From contig NZ_JAFNJS010000005.1 in assembly GCF_019024325.1 (NCBI RefSeq), positions 124,001-188,000 on the forward strand: a stretch of 64,000 bases of DNA, given 5' to 3'. The DNA comes from Falsiroseomonas tokyonensis (GTDB taxonomy: Bacteria > Pseudomonadota > Alphaproteobacteria > Acetobacterales > Acetobacteraceae). Position numbers and translations under genes: made by a program. Shown in pieces: positions 15,683 through 23,905 of the stretch. The stretch's first letter is position 1; each line of letters opens with the position of its first letter. The notes below the pieces were generated by a model. It saw nothing but the letters and a program-made list of their open reading frames with translations, had not been told where the DNA came from and made no database searches.

Positions 15683-16996
15683 ATGCTCACCCAGGACGAA
15701 AACGACCTGCTCTGCCGCGTCACCGGCGACGCCCCCATGGGCAAGCTGATGCGCAGCCACTGGCTGCCGGTCTGCCTGTCCGAGGAGGTGGAGGAGCCGG
15801 ACGGCAAGCCGGTGCGGGTGCAAATCCTGGGCGAGAAGCTGGTCGCCTTCCGCGACAGCGACGGCCGCCTGGGCCTGGTGGCGGAGGCCTGCCCGCATCG
15901 CAAGGCCTCGCTCTACTACGGCCGCAACGAGGAGGGCGGGCTGCGCTGCCTCTATCACGGCTGGAAGATCGACGTAGAGGGCAATGTCCTCGAGATGCCG
16001 AGCGAGCCGCCCGAGGCCTGCGCCGCCGCCCGCTTCAAGCACCCCAGCTACCCGGTGGAGGAGGCCGGCGGCTTCGTCTGGGCCTTCCTGGGCAACCGCG
16101 CCGAAATGCCGGATTTCGAGCCGCCGCCCTTCGCGCCGACCCCCGAAACCCGCGTCGCCATCGGCAAGACCATGGTGCCCTGCAACTGGGCGCAGATTGT
16201 CGAGGGGCAGATCGACAGCGCCCATTCCTCCTCGCTGCATTCCTCGGACATGGTGCCGGCGCGCGTCGGCCGGGCTGGGGCGAATGCGAAGAACTGGACC
16301 CGGCCCTCGACCGACAAGGCGCCGCGGCTGCAGGTGCAGCTCACCTCCTACGGCTTCCGCTACGCGGCCATCCGCCGGCCGATCGCCAATGCGGCGACGC
16401 ATGACTATGTGCGCATCACCACCTTCGTGGCACCCGTCACTTCCCTGATCCCGCCGAACGCCAGCTACAATGTGGCGCAGGTGACGGTGCCGATCGATGA
16501 CCACCATTCCTGGTTCTATTTCATGGCCTGGGGTGAGGGGCCGGACGTGCCCTCGACCGAGGACTGGCGCAAGTTCCTCGCGCTGCAGCCGGGCATCGAC
16601 GTGGACGAGAACTGGCAGAAGAAGCGGGTGCGGGAGAATGACTACGGCCAGGATCGCCGCCTGATGGCGCTGGGCAACTTTACCGGCATCAAGGGCATCC
16701 CGGCGCAGGACATGGCGATGTGGGAGAGCATGGGCCCGATCGCCGACCGCACCACGGAACGCCTGGGCGCCAGCGACGTCGCCATCGTGCAATGGCGCCG
16801 CCTGATGATCGAGGCGGCACGGGCCCTGGCGGAAGGCGCGCCGGCGCTCGGCCGAACGGAGCCGCGCGTGCCGCTGAAGGATATTTCCTCCTTCGAGGGC
16901 GTGGTGCCGAAGACCACGGATTGGCGCAGCTTCGGCACGACGGAGATGGAACGCAGCCTCTTCGTCGACGCCCCTTCCTCCATCGCGGCAGAATAG
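15683..16996 (+). CDS. Phthalate 4,5-dioxygenase oxygenase (Rieske) component
   Basis: Terminal oxygenase (437 aa) that dihydroxylates phthalate at positions 4 and 5. The Rieske [2Fe-2S] ligands are in ACPHRKASL (Cys70, His72) and CLYHGWK (Cys89, His92). The mononuclear iron site is marked by EGQIDSAHSSSLHSSD (Asp178, His181, His186). The start MLTQDENDLLCRVTGDAPMG and overall length match the Pht3/OphA2 class of homomultimeric oxygenases. GGGAGG lies eight bases before the ATG. It forms a short operon with the decarboxylase three bases downstream and is divergent from its reductase. Confidence 0.9.
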   Translation: MLTQDENDLLCRVTGDAPMGKLMRSHWLPVCLSEEVEEPDGKPVRVQILGEKLVAFRDSDGRLGLVAEACPHRKASLYYGRNEEGGLRCLYHGWKIDVEGNVLEMPSEPPEACAAARFKHPSYPVEEAGGFVWAFLGNRAEMPDFEPPPFAPTPETRVAIGKTMVPCNWAQIVEGQIDSAHSSSLHSSDMVPARVGRAGANAKNWTRPSTDKAPRLQVQLTSYGFRYAAIRRPIANAATHDYVRITTFVAPVTSLIPPNASYNVAQVTVPIDDHHSWFYFMAWGEGPDVPSTEDWRKFLALQPGIDVDENWQKKRVRENDYGQDRRLMALGNFTGIKGIPAQDMAMWESMGPIADRTTERLGASDVAIVQWRRLMIEAARALAEGAPALGRTEPRVPLKDISSFEGVVPKTTDWRSFGTTEMERSLFVDAPSSIAAE

Positions 16997-16999
16997 CGC

Positions 17000-17992
17000 G
17001 TGGCGAAACTGCAGCTTTCGGTCGCCATCGGCCCCTATGACCGCATGCGCCCGCTGGTGGATGGCGAGGTGCAGATCGATGCCGTCGATCCGCAGTTCAT
17101 GCTGCTGGAGCCGGAGGAAATCTTCTTCCGGGCCTTCCGGCACGAAGCCTTCGACATCTGCGAATTGTCGCTCTCTTCCTATTCCGTGCGGGTCGCCAAG
17201 GGCGATTCGCCCTATGTCGCCGTGCCGGTCTTTCCCTCCCGCGCTTTTCGGCACACCTGCATCGTGGTGCGGACGGATCGCGGCATCGCAAAGCCCGAGG
17301 ATCTGCGCGGCAAGCGCATCGGCATCCCGGAATACCAGCTCACCGCCAATGTCTGGGCGCGGGCGATCCTGGAGGAGGAGTACGGGGTGCGCCCCGCCGA
17401 GATCACCTGGGTGCGCGGCGGCTATGACACCCCCGGCCGCGTGGAGAAGATTCTTCTCAATTTGCCACCCGGTGTCGTCATCGAGAATGCGCCGGAGGGG
17501 GCGACCATTTCCGGCATGCTGGCGGCGGGCGAGCTGGACGGCGTGATGGGCCCGCGCGCGCCCTCCTGCTTCGAGCGCGGCGATCCCAATATCGAATGGC
17601 TGTTCCGCGACCCCACCGCCGCCGCCCAGGCCTGGTTCCGCAAGACCCGCATCTTCCCGGTCATGCATGTGCTGGGCATCCGGAAAACGCTGGTGGAGCG
17701 CCACCCCTGGCTGCCCGCCGCGGTCCAGAAGGCTTTCGAGAAATCCAAGGCGGTGGCATTGGCAAAACTCGCCGATACCTCCGCCACCAAGGTCACGCTG
17801 CCCTTTGTCGAGGAAAGCCTGCGCGCGGCGAAGCGGCTGATGGGGGAGGACTTCTTCTCCTACGGCCTGGCCGCCAATCGCCACGTCTTCGACTGGTTCC
17901 TGCGCCACCACCACGCCCAGGGCCTGTCCAGCCGATTGCTGGCGCCGGAGGAGCTGTTCCACCCCAGCACGCTGGAAGCCCACAAGATCTGA
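17000..17992 (+). CDS. 4,5-dihydroxyphthalate decarboxylase
   Basis: Enzyme (330 aa) that decarboxylates 4,5-dihydroxyphthalate to protocatechuate. It belongs to the NMT1-like fold family but has no signal peptide, as expected of the cytoplasmic decarboxylase Pht5/OphC. Recognisable stretches include IGPYDRMRPLVDGEVQID at the start, ELSLSSYSVRVAKGDSPYVA and GIPEYQLTANVWARAIL. The start is a GTG three bases after the oxygenase stop. With the reductase, oxygenase and dehydrogenase this completes the conversion of phthalate to protocatechuate. Confidence 0.87.
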   Translation: MAKLQLSVAIGPYDRMRPLVDGEVQIDAVDPQFMLLEPEEIFFRAFRHEAFDICELSLSSYSVRVAKGDSPYVAVPVFPSRAFRHTCIVVRTDRGIAKPEDLRGKRIGIPEYQLTANVWARAILEEEYGVRPAEITWVRGGYDTPGRVEKILLNLPPGVVIENAPEGATISGMLAAGELDGVMGPRAPSCFERGDPNIEWLFRDPTAAAQAWFRKTRIFPVMHVLGIRKTLVERHPWLPAAVQKAFEKSKAVALAKLADTSATKVTLPFVEESLRAAKRLMGEDFFSYGLAANRHVFDWFLRHHHAQGLSSRLLAPEELFHPSTLEAHKI

Positions 17993-17999
17993 GCCGCGG

Positions 18000-19769
18000 T
18001 CACTCCAGCGGCCAGAAGAAGGCGATGGCCGGCACGCCCACCAGCACCACGGTGACGGACAGCGGCAGGCCCAGCCGCCAGTAATCGCCGAAGCGATAGC
18101 CGCCTGGACCCATCACCAGCGTATTGCACTGGTGCCCGATGGGGGTGAGGAAGTCGCAGGCCGCGCCGATCGCCACCGCCATCAGGAAGGGGTCGGGGCT
18201 GAGGCCGATCTGCTGCGCAAGGCTGGCGCCCACCGGCGCCATCACCAGCACCGTCGCGGCATTGTTCAGGAAGGGGGTGACCGCCATGGCGATCACCATG
18301 ATCAGCGCCAGGGCGGCCAGCGGCGGCAGCGCCTGCGCCGTGCCGGAGAGCCAGCCGGCCACCAGGTCCGTGCCGCCGGTGGTGCGGATCGCCTCGCTCA
18401 CCGGGATCAGGGCGGCCAGCAGCACCACGACGGGCCATTCCACCGTCTCATAGGCCTCCCGCATCGTCAGGGTGCGCAGCGCCAGCAGCAGCACGGCGGC
18501 GCCGAAGAAGGCGATGGCCACCGGCACCCAGTTCAGCGCTACCAGCGCCATGGCCACGGCCAGCACTAGCGGCGGCAGCCAGCCGCGGCGGCTGCGGCCG
18601 AGCTGCACATTGCGCTCCGACAGCGGCAGCACGCGCAGCCCGCCCATGGCCTCCGTCATCAGCGTCGCATCGCCGCGCAGGATCACCACATCGCCGGCGC
18701 GCAGGCGCAGGTCGCTCAGCTTCTCCGCGATCCGCTGGCCGCGGCGGCTGACGGCGATCAGGCTCAGGCCGCTGCGCCGATGCAGGTCGAAGCCCGCCGG
18801 CGTCATGCCGACCAGCGGGCTCTCGCTGGTCACCACGCCCTCCACCACCTGGGCGGCATCCTCGGGCAGCTTCTGGCGCTCACCTTCCAGCGTCAGCCCG
18901 CCGCGCGCCACGAAGGAATCGAGATCCTCGGCCTCGCCCTCGAGCAGCAGCCGGTCCTCGGCCTGCAGGACGCGGCCCGGCACCGGTGCCAGGCGGTGCG
19001 CCTCCGCCCGGATGATGACGGCGATGCGCACCGCTCCTTCGCCCAGCGCCTCCAGCGCCGCCACCGTCTTGCCGGCATGCGGGCTGTCCTTCGGCAGACG
19101 GGCCTCGGTGGTGTATTGGTCGATGGTGAAGGCCGCGTCCTTGGACCCGCCGCCCTTCTGGCCCCGCGGCAGCAGCCGCCAGCCCAGCGCCAGCACCACC
19201 AGCCCCGCGAGCGCGATGCACAGCCCGACCGGCGCGAAATCGAACATGCCGAAGGGCGTGCCCGTGATCTCCTGCCGCAGGCGGGAGACGATGATATTGG
19301 GCGAGGTGCCGACCAGCGTGACCAGCCCGCCGAGCAGGGCGGCGAAGGCCATCGGCATCAGCAGCGCGCTGGCCGGCGTGCCGGTGCGCTTGGCCAGCTG
19401 GAAGGCCACCGGCATCATGATGGCCAGGGCGCCGACATTCTTGGTGACCGCGGACAGCACCATGACCACCGCCGCCAGGATGGGCACCTGCACCGCCGGC
19501 CCGCCCTGCATCCAGGGCAGCAGCGGCCGCATCGCCGCCTCCACCGCGCCGGAGCGCGCGACTGCGGCGCTGACCAGCAGGGCGCCGGCCACGATGATCA
19601 CGACATCGTCGCTGAAGCCGGAAAAGGCCTTTTCCGCCGGCACCACGCCCGTCATCACCGCAGCGAAAAGGGACAGCAGCGCCACCAGGTCATAGGGCAG
19701 CCGCCCATGGATGAACAGGGCGATGGTGCCGCCCAGGATGACGAAGGCGATGGCCTGGTCCGGCGTCAT
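18000..19769 (-). CDS. SLC13/DASS-type permease with two TrkA-C domains
   Basis: Polytopic inner-membrane protein (589 aa). The two halves of the transporter carry the repeated substrate/Na-binding motifs GTSPNIIVSRL and TPIGHQCNTLV. Between them lies a soluble section (about residues 210-390) with two RCK_C/TrkA_C-like modules (KTVAALEALGEGAVRIAVII and GLSLIAVSRRGQRIAEKL). This architecture is seen in putative sulfate, citrate or dicarboxylate carriers. It ends seven bases from the convergent decarboxylase gene; an aromatic-acid role is possible but unproven. ATG 19769 begins directly with the first membrane helix. Confidence 0.85.
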   Translation of the reverse strand: MTPDQAIAFVILGGTIALFIHGRLPYDLVALLSLFAAVMTGVVPAEKAFSGFSDDVVIIVAGALLVSAAVARSGAVEAAMRPLLPWMQGGPAVQVPILAAVVMVLSAVTKNVGALAIMMPVAFQLAKRTGTPASALLMPMAFAALLGGLVTLVGTSPNIIVSRLRQEITGTPFGMFDFAPVGLCIALAGLVVLALGWRLLPRGQKGGGSKDAAFTIDQYTTEARLPKDSPHAGKTVAALEALGEGAVRIAVIIRAEAHRLAPVPGRVLQAEDRLLLEGEAEDLDSFVARGGLTLEGERQKLPEDAAQVVEGVVTSESPLVGMTPAGFDLHRRSGLSLIAVSRRGQRIAEKLSDLRLRAGDVVILRGDATLMTEAMGGLRVLPLSERNVQLGRSRRGWLPPLVLAVAMALVALNWVPVAIAFFGAAVLLLALRTLTMREAYETVEWPVVVLLAALIPVSEAIRTTGGTDLVAGWLSGTAQALPPLAALALIMVIAMAVTPFLNNAATVLVMAPVGASLAQQIGLSPDPFLMAVAIGAACDFLTPIGHQCNTLVMGPGGYRFGDYWRLGLPLSVTVVLVGVPAIAFFWPLE

Positions 19770-19782
19770 GAAGGCTCCCCCC

Positions 19783-19800
19783 CGCGCCGATCATGGCGCG
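19783..19800 (-). terminator. GC hairpin between dehydrogenase stop and permease start (possible terminator)
   Basis: CGCGCC-GATCAT-GGCGCG is a six-base-pair stem with a six-base loop, about 50 bases beyond the leftward dehydrogenase stop and 14 bases upstream of the permease ATG. No T-run follows on the minus strand, so it could be a Rho-type boundary, part of the permease leader, or chance in GC-rich DNA. Confidence 0.3.
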
Positions 19801-19852
19801 CCGGGGCGCAACGAGGCCCGGTGGCCGCGGGTTCCGCGCCCCCTCGCGCGGA

Positions 19853-20878
19853 TCAGCTCTGCCCTGCGAGCAATCCTTCGTTGACGCAGGTGGGGCGCGC
19901 GCCGCTGCACAGGAAGTCCATCATGTACTGCATGGACAGGCGCCGGATGTCACGGATGCTGGCGCTGCTGAAGAAGGCGGCATGCGGCGTCAGCACCAGC
20001 CGGTCGTCCAGCCAGGCCTCCCCCGCTGCCCAGGCCGCGATCAGGGGGTGGCCGCGGTCCAGCGGCTCCGCCTCGAAGACATCGAGGCCGGCGCCGGAGA
20101 GGTGGCCGCTGCGCAGCGCATCCCCCAGCGCATCCAGGTCCAGGATGCCGCCGCGCGCCGTATTCACCACCACGGCGCCGGGCGGCAGCAGCGCCAGGCG
20201 CCGCGCATCCAGCAGGCCTCTCGTGCCGTCGTTCAGCGGCGCATGGATGCTCAGCACATCGCTGCGCGCCAGCAGTGCTTCCGGCGTGGCAAAACGTTCC
20301 CAGCCGAAGGCCAGCTGGTGGCCCACCGGCAGGAAGGGGTCATGGAAGCCGACCTTCATGCCAAAGGCCTGGAAACGCAGCGCCGCCGCGGTGCCGATGC
20401 GCCCGAGCCCCAGGATGCCGAGGCGCAGCGACCCCAGCCGCCGCACCTGCTTCATCTGCCGCGCATCCCAGGCCGCATTGCCGCGCCGCAGCCGGCGGTC
20501 ATAGGCCTGCAACCCGCGCAGCAGGCCGAGCGCCAGGGCCACGGCATGGTCCGCCACCTCCGTGGTGCCGTAGTCCGGCGTGTTCAGCACCGGGATGCCG
20601 CGCGCGGCGGCGGCGGCGAGGTCGATATGGCCAAAGCCCACCCCGCCCTGCACGATCACCCGGCACCGGGTGAAGCGCGCGATGGCCTCGGCCGGCAGCA
20701 GGTGCATGGAGCGGCAGTTCAGCACCGCATCGGCCGCGGCATAATCCTCCGGATTCTCCAGCCGACCGTTCACGGAGCGTCGGAAGACGAGCTCCGCATC
20801 CTCCCCGGCCAGGGCCAGCTCCAGGTCGGGCGCATCCTCCCACTGCGGATCGATCACCAGGACGCGCGGGCGAGTCAT
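19853..20878 (-). CDS. D-isomer-specific 2-hydroxyacid dehydrogenase (CtBP-like)
   Basis: NAD(P)-dependent dehydrogenase (341 aa) acting on 2-hydroxy or 2-keto acids. The Rossmann motif is LGILGLGRIGTAAALRFQ. Catalytic-region motifs are TARGGILDLDALGDAL (Arg/NAD region), FEAEPLDRGHPL (Glu) and LTPHAAFFS (His). The C-terminal RPTCVNEGLL is typical of bacterial CtBP-like members. ATG 20878 overlaps the upstream SBP stop (ATGA), so it is co-transcribed with the SBP and the flavin monooxygenase. The substrate may be an acid released from the compound that the SBP imports. Confidence 0.87.
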   Translation of the reverse strand: MTRPRVLVIDPQWEDAPDLELALAGEDAELVFRRSVNGRLENPEDYAAADAVLNCRSMHLLPAEAIARFTRCRVIVQGGVGFGHIDLAAAAARGIPVLNTPDYGTTEVADHAVALALGLLRGLQAYDRRLRRGNAAWDARQMKQVRRLGSLRLGILGLGRIGTAAALRFQAFGMKVGFHDPFLPVGHQLAFGWERFATPEALLARSDVLSIHAPLNDGTRGLLDARRLALLPPGAVVVNTARGGILDLDALGDALRSGHLSGAGLDVFEAEPLDRGHPLIAAWAAGEAWLDDRLVLTPHAAFFSSASIRDIRRLSMQYMMDFLCSGARPTCVNEGLLAGQS

Positions 20879-22446
20879 GGCGCGGGGCGGATGCCCGTGG
20901 CCATGGTGTACTGGTCGCCCCGCGGCGTCAGCGTCAGCCCCCGCCTGACGCCGTAGGAGGCGCGCAGCGAGAAGATCGGCAGGATGGCATTGTCCTCGAT
21001 GGCGATGCGTGCGGCGGCGCCCATCAGCCGCTCCCGCTCCGCATCGTCCAGCGTGCGGTCGACGCGGTCCAGCGCCGCATCCAGCGCCGGGTTGGAATAG
21101 CGCCCGCGATTCAGCGGACCCTGGCCGAGCGCCGCGTTGCGGGTCCGCAGGATGCTGCTCATCGTCTCGCTCGCCACGCCGGTGGAGGAGGCGAAGATTG
21201 CCATGAAGGCGGTGAATTCGGGATCCAGCTGCGCATTGCCATTGGCGCGGCGGAAGAAGACTGCGGCCGGCAGCGCATCCACCGTCACGCGGATGCCGAC
21301 GGCGGTCAGCATCTGGCCGACCACCTGGCAGGTGCGCGAATCGCCGGCGAAGCGGTCGTTGGTGCAGTGGACGGTCAGGCCGAAGCCGTTCGGATAGCCG
21401 GCCTCCGCCAGCAGCCGCCGCGCCTGCGCCTGGTCCTGCGCCGGCACGGTGAGGGTGGCATCATGGCCGATGAAGCCGGGTGCGGCGAACTGACCGATCG
21501 GGTCGGCCGAGCCTTCCATCGCCCGCTCGGCCAGGGTGGTGCGGTTCAAGGCGAGGTTCATCGCCTGGCGCACCCGCGGATCGCGGATCGGGTTGCGCGG
21601 CAGCGGCTGGCCGTCCGGGCCGGTGGCGAAGGCGACCTGCTCGCGGAAATGGTCGAGATACATGTACAGCGTGAACAGGCCGGTGCCGGTGATCAGCTGC
21701 GATCGGTCGCTGTCGCGCACACGGCCGTAGAGGGCGGCCGGCACATTGTCGATCACGTCCACATCGCCGGCCAGCAGCGCGGCGACGCGGGCGCTGTCAT
21801 TGCTGATGAAGCGGAAGGTCACGCGCTGCCAGGGCTCCGGTTCGCGCCAGTGACGCTCCGCCCGCTCCAGCACCACGTCCTGGCCCTGGGACAGCCGCAC
21901 CCAGCGATAGGGGCCGGTGCCGATCGCGGCGCGGCCGCCGTTGAAGTCGGCTTCCGTCGCCCCTTCCGCCAGGCGGCGGGAGAGGATGGCGATGACCGCC
22001 ATCTGGTTCGGCAGCAGGGTGGAGATGCCGCGCGTGCGGATCACCACCGTGCGCGCATCCTTCGCCTCGGCCGAGGCGATGCTGCGCGTCTGGCCGACGA
22101 AGGTGCGAAGGCCGGTGATCTCCCGCGCCCGCTGGATGGAGAAGACCACGTCATCCGCCGTCACCGGCGTGCCGTCATGGAAGGTCAGGCCCTCGCGCAG
22201 CGTGAATTCCCAGGCCTCGTCGCTCACCTGCCGCCAGGCGGAGGCGGCGCCGGGCAGGGGTCGCATGAAGGCGTCCTGGAAGACCAGCGGTTCGTAGACA
22301 TGCAGCTGCACATTGCGATTGGGCGTGTAGTTCTGGTGCGGGTCGCTGCCATCGACGGTGGCCTTGAAGCCGATGCGCAATTCCTGTGCCCCGGCGGGGG
22401 CGGCGAGCAGGGCGGCGGTGATCAGCAGGGGGCGAAGCAGGCGCAT
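20875..22446 (-). CDS. ABC transporter substrate-binding protein, family 5 (peptide/opine/nickel type)
   Basis: Large periplasmic binding protein (523 aa). It has a signal peptide (RLLRPLLITAALLAAPAGAQ) and the SBP_bac_5 pattern: LHVYEPLVFQDAFMRPLPGA near the start and YRWVRLSQGQDVVLERAERH later. The ATG at 22446 is preceded by GGGAG eight bases upstream and starts a clean signal peptide; an ATG at 22467 overlapping the upstream stop is in frame. No permease or ATPase for this family is encoded in the window, so it is an orphan SBP or works with a distant Dpp/Opp-type system. Confidence 0.86.
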   Translation of the reverse strand: MRLLRPLLITAALLAAPAGAQELRIGFKATVDGSDPHQNYTPNRNVQLHVYEPLVFQDAFMRPLPGAASAWRQVSDEAWEFTLREGLTFHDGTPVTADDVVFSIQRAREITGLRTFVGQTRSIASAEAKDARTVVIRTRGISTLLPNQMAVIAILSRRLAEGATEADFNGGRAAIGTGPYRWVRLSQGQDVVLERAERHWREPEPWQRVTFRFISNDSARVAALLAGDVDVIDNVPAALYGRVRDSDRSQLITGTGLFTLYMYLDHFREQVAFATGPDGQPLPRNPIRDPRVRQAMNLALNRTTLAERAMEGSADPIGQFAAPGFIGHDATLTVPAQDQAQARRLLAEAGYPNGFGLTVHCTNDRFAGDSRTCQVVGQMLTAVGIRVTVDALPAAVFFRRANGNAQLDPEFTAFMAIFASSTGVASETMSSILRTRNAALGQGPLNRGRYSNPALDAALDRVDRTLDDAERERLMGAAARIAIEDNAILPIFSLRASYGVRRGLTLTPRGDQYTMATGIRPAP

Positions 22447-22463
22447 GGGGGCGTCTCCCGTCA

Positions 22464-23813
22464 TCATTCGGCGGCCAGGCCGCGGGCGAGGGCGGCACGA
22501 CGGTGGGTGGGGTAGGGCACGCCAAGATTTTCGCGCAGCGTCGTGCCCTCATATTCCGTGCGGAACAGGCCACGCCTCTGCAATTCCGGCACCACCATGT
22601 CGACCACATCGGCGAGGCCGCCCGGCAGCCAGGGCGGCAGGATGTTGTAGCCATCCGCCGCGCCCCGCTCGAACCACTCCTGCATCGCATCGGCGATATC
22701 GGCGGGCGTGCCGACCACGGTGCGATGGCCATTGCCGGCGGCGACCAGCGTGTAGAGCTGGCGGATGGTCAGGTTGTCCCGCTTCGCCAGGTCGAGAAAA
22801 ATCTGCGCCCGGCTGCGCATGCGCGGGTCGATGCTGTCGGGCACCGGCCCATCCACGTCATAGGCCGAGAGATCGCCCATGACGCGGGAGAGCTGGTTGA
22901 GGCCGAGCAGAGGGTCTAGCAGCGACTGCACCTGCTCGTGCTTGTCCTGCGCCTCCTGCCGCGTGCGGCCGGGGACGGCGAGGACGCCGGGCATGATCTT
23001 CAGATGCTCCGGCTCCCGCCCATAGCGCGCCATGCGGCCCTTGACGTCGCTGTAATAGGCCTGGGCGGCGGACAATTCCTGCGAGGCCGCATAGAGCCCA
23101 TCCGCCGTCGCCGCCGCCAATTCGCGTCCGGCATCGGAGGCGCCGGCCTGGAAGATGACGGGATGGCCCTGCGGCGTGCGTGCCACGTTCAGCGGGCCGG
23201 CGACGCGGAAATGCTCGCCCTTGTGGTTCAGCACATGGAGCTTGGATTCGTCGTAGTTGATGCCGGAAGCCTTGTCCCGGATGAAGGCGTCATCCTCCCA
23301 GCTCTCCCAGAGGCCGCGCACCACCTCGACGAACTCGCCCGCGCGGTCGTAGCGGCGGTCGTAGTCCGGCGCCTTCTCGAAGCCGAAGTTGCGCGCCTCC
23401 GTATCGGTGAAGGAGGACACCACGTTCCAGCCCGCGCGGCCGCCGCTGATATGGTCCAGCGAGGCGAATTTGCGGGCGACGTGATAGGGCTCGTTGTAGG
23501 TGGTGGAGGCGGTGGCGACGAGGCCGACATGCTCGCTGACCATGGCCAGCGCCGAGAGCAGCGTCAGCGGCTCGAAGACCACATTCTTGGAGGAACGGGC
23601 CAGCGCCCCCTTCGGCTCGTCCTGCGCACGGATGCCGACGCCATCGGCCAGGAAGACCAGGTCCAGCTTGCCGCGCTGCGCGATGCGCGTGACATCCACG
23701 TAGTGGGACAGCTTCATATTGCCGGCCGGATCGACATCCGGATGGCGCCAGGCCGCCATATGGTAGCCGAGCCCGATCATTGAGACACCGAGCTTCATCT
23801 GACGACGGGCCAT
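22464..23813 (-). CDS. LLM-class flavin monooxygenase, NtaA/SnaA/DszA family
   Basis: FMNH2-dependent monooxygenase (449 aa) of the nitrilotriacetate monooxygenase type, needing a separate flavin reductase. Family features include MKLGVSMIGLGYHMAAWRHP, the FMN-site stretch VATASTTYNEPYHVARKFAS, HISGGRAGWNVVSS and GHPVIFQAGASDAGRELAA. ATG 23813 has GGAGGG seven bases upstream. No flavin reductase gene adjoins it. Relatives oxidise amines, aminopolycarboxylates or organosulfur compounds; next to several amidohydrolases, an N-substituted amino acid is plausible. Confidence 0.87.
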   Translation of the reverse strand: MARRQMKLGVSMIGLGYHMAAWRHPDVDPAGNMKLSHYVDVTRIAQRGKLDLVFLADGVGIRAQDEPKGALARSSKNVVFEPLTLLSALAMVSEHVGLVATASTTYNEPYHVARKFASLDHISGGRAGWNVVSSFTDTEARNFGFEKAPDYDRRYDRAGEFVEVVRGLWESWEDDAFIRDKASGINYDESKLHVLNHKGEHFRVAGPLNVARTPQGHPVIFQAGASDAGRELAAATADGLYAASQELSAAQAYYSDVKGRMARYGREPEHLKIMPGVLAVPGRTRQEAQDKHEQVQSLLDPLLGLNQLSRVMGDLSAYDVDGPVPDSIDPRMRSRAQIFLDLAKRDNLTIRQLYTLVAAGNGHRTVVGTPADIADAMQEWFERGAADGYNILPPWLPGGLADVVDMVVPELQRRGLFRTEYEGTTLRENLGVPYPTHRRAALARGLAAE

Positions 23814-23861
23814 GGCGACACCCTCCACCGAAAGGCGAAGGCTGCCGCCAAAGCATGCCCG

Positions 23862-23881
23862 GCCGCAAGCACCCTTGCGGC
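23862..23881 (-). terminator. Perfect hairpin between amidohydrolase and flavin monooxygenase genes
   Basis: GCCGCAAG-CACC-CTTGCGGC is a perfect eight-base-pair stem with a four-base loop, 24 bases past the amidohydrolase stop on the minus strand. No T-run follows. It sits in the only sizeable gap (92 bp) within this leftward series, so it may split the block into two transcripts or attenuate read-through. Confidence 0.45.
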
Positions 23882-23905
23882 GATCACGGGTTTCGCGCGG
23901 CTAGA

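Noticed and set aside
17000-17992. A further NMT1-type transporter receptor
   Set aside because: It lacks a signal peptide and follows the phthalate oxygenase by three bases; the sequence fits 4,5-dihydroxyphthalate decarboxylase.
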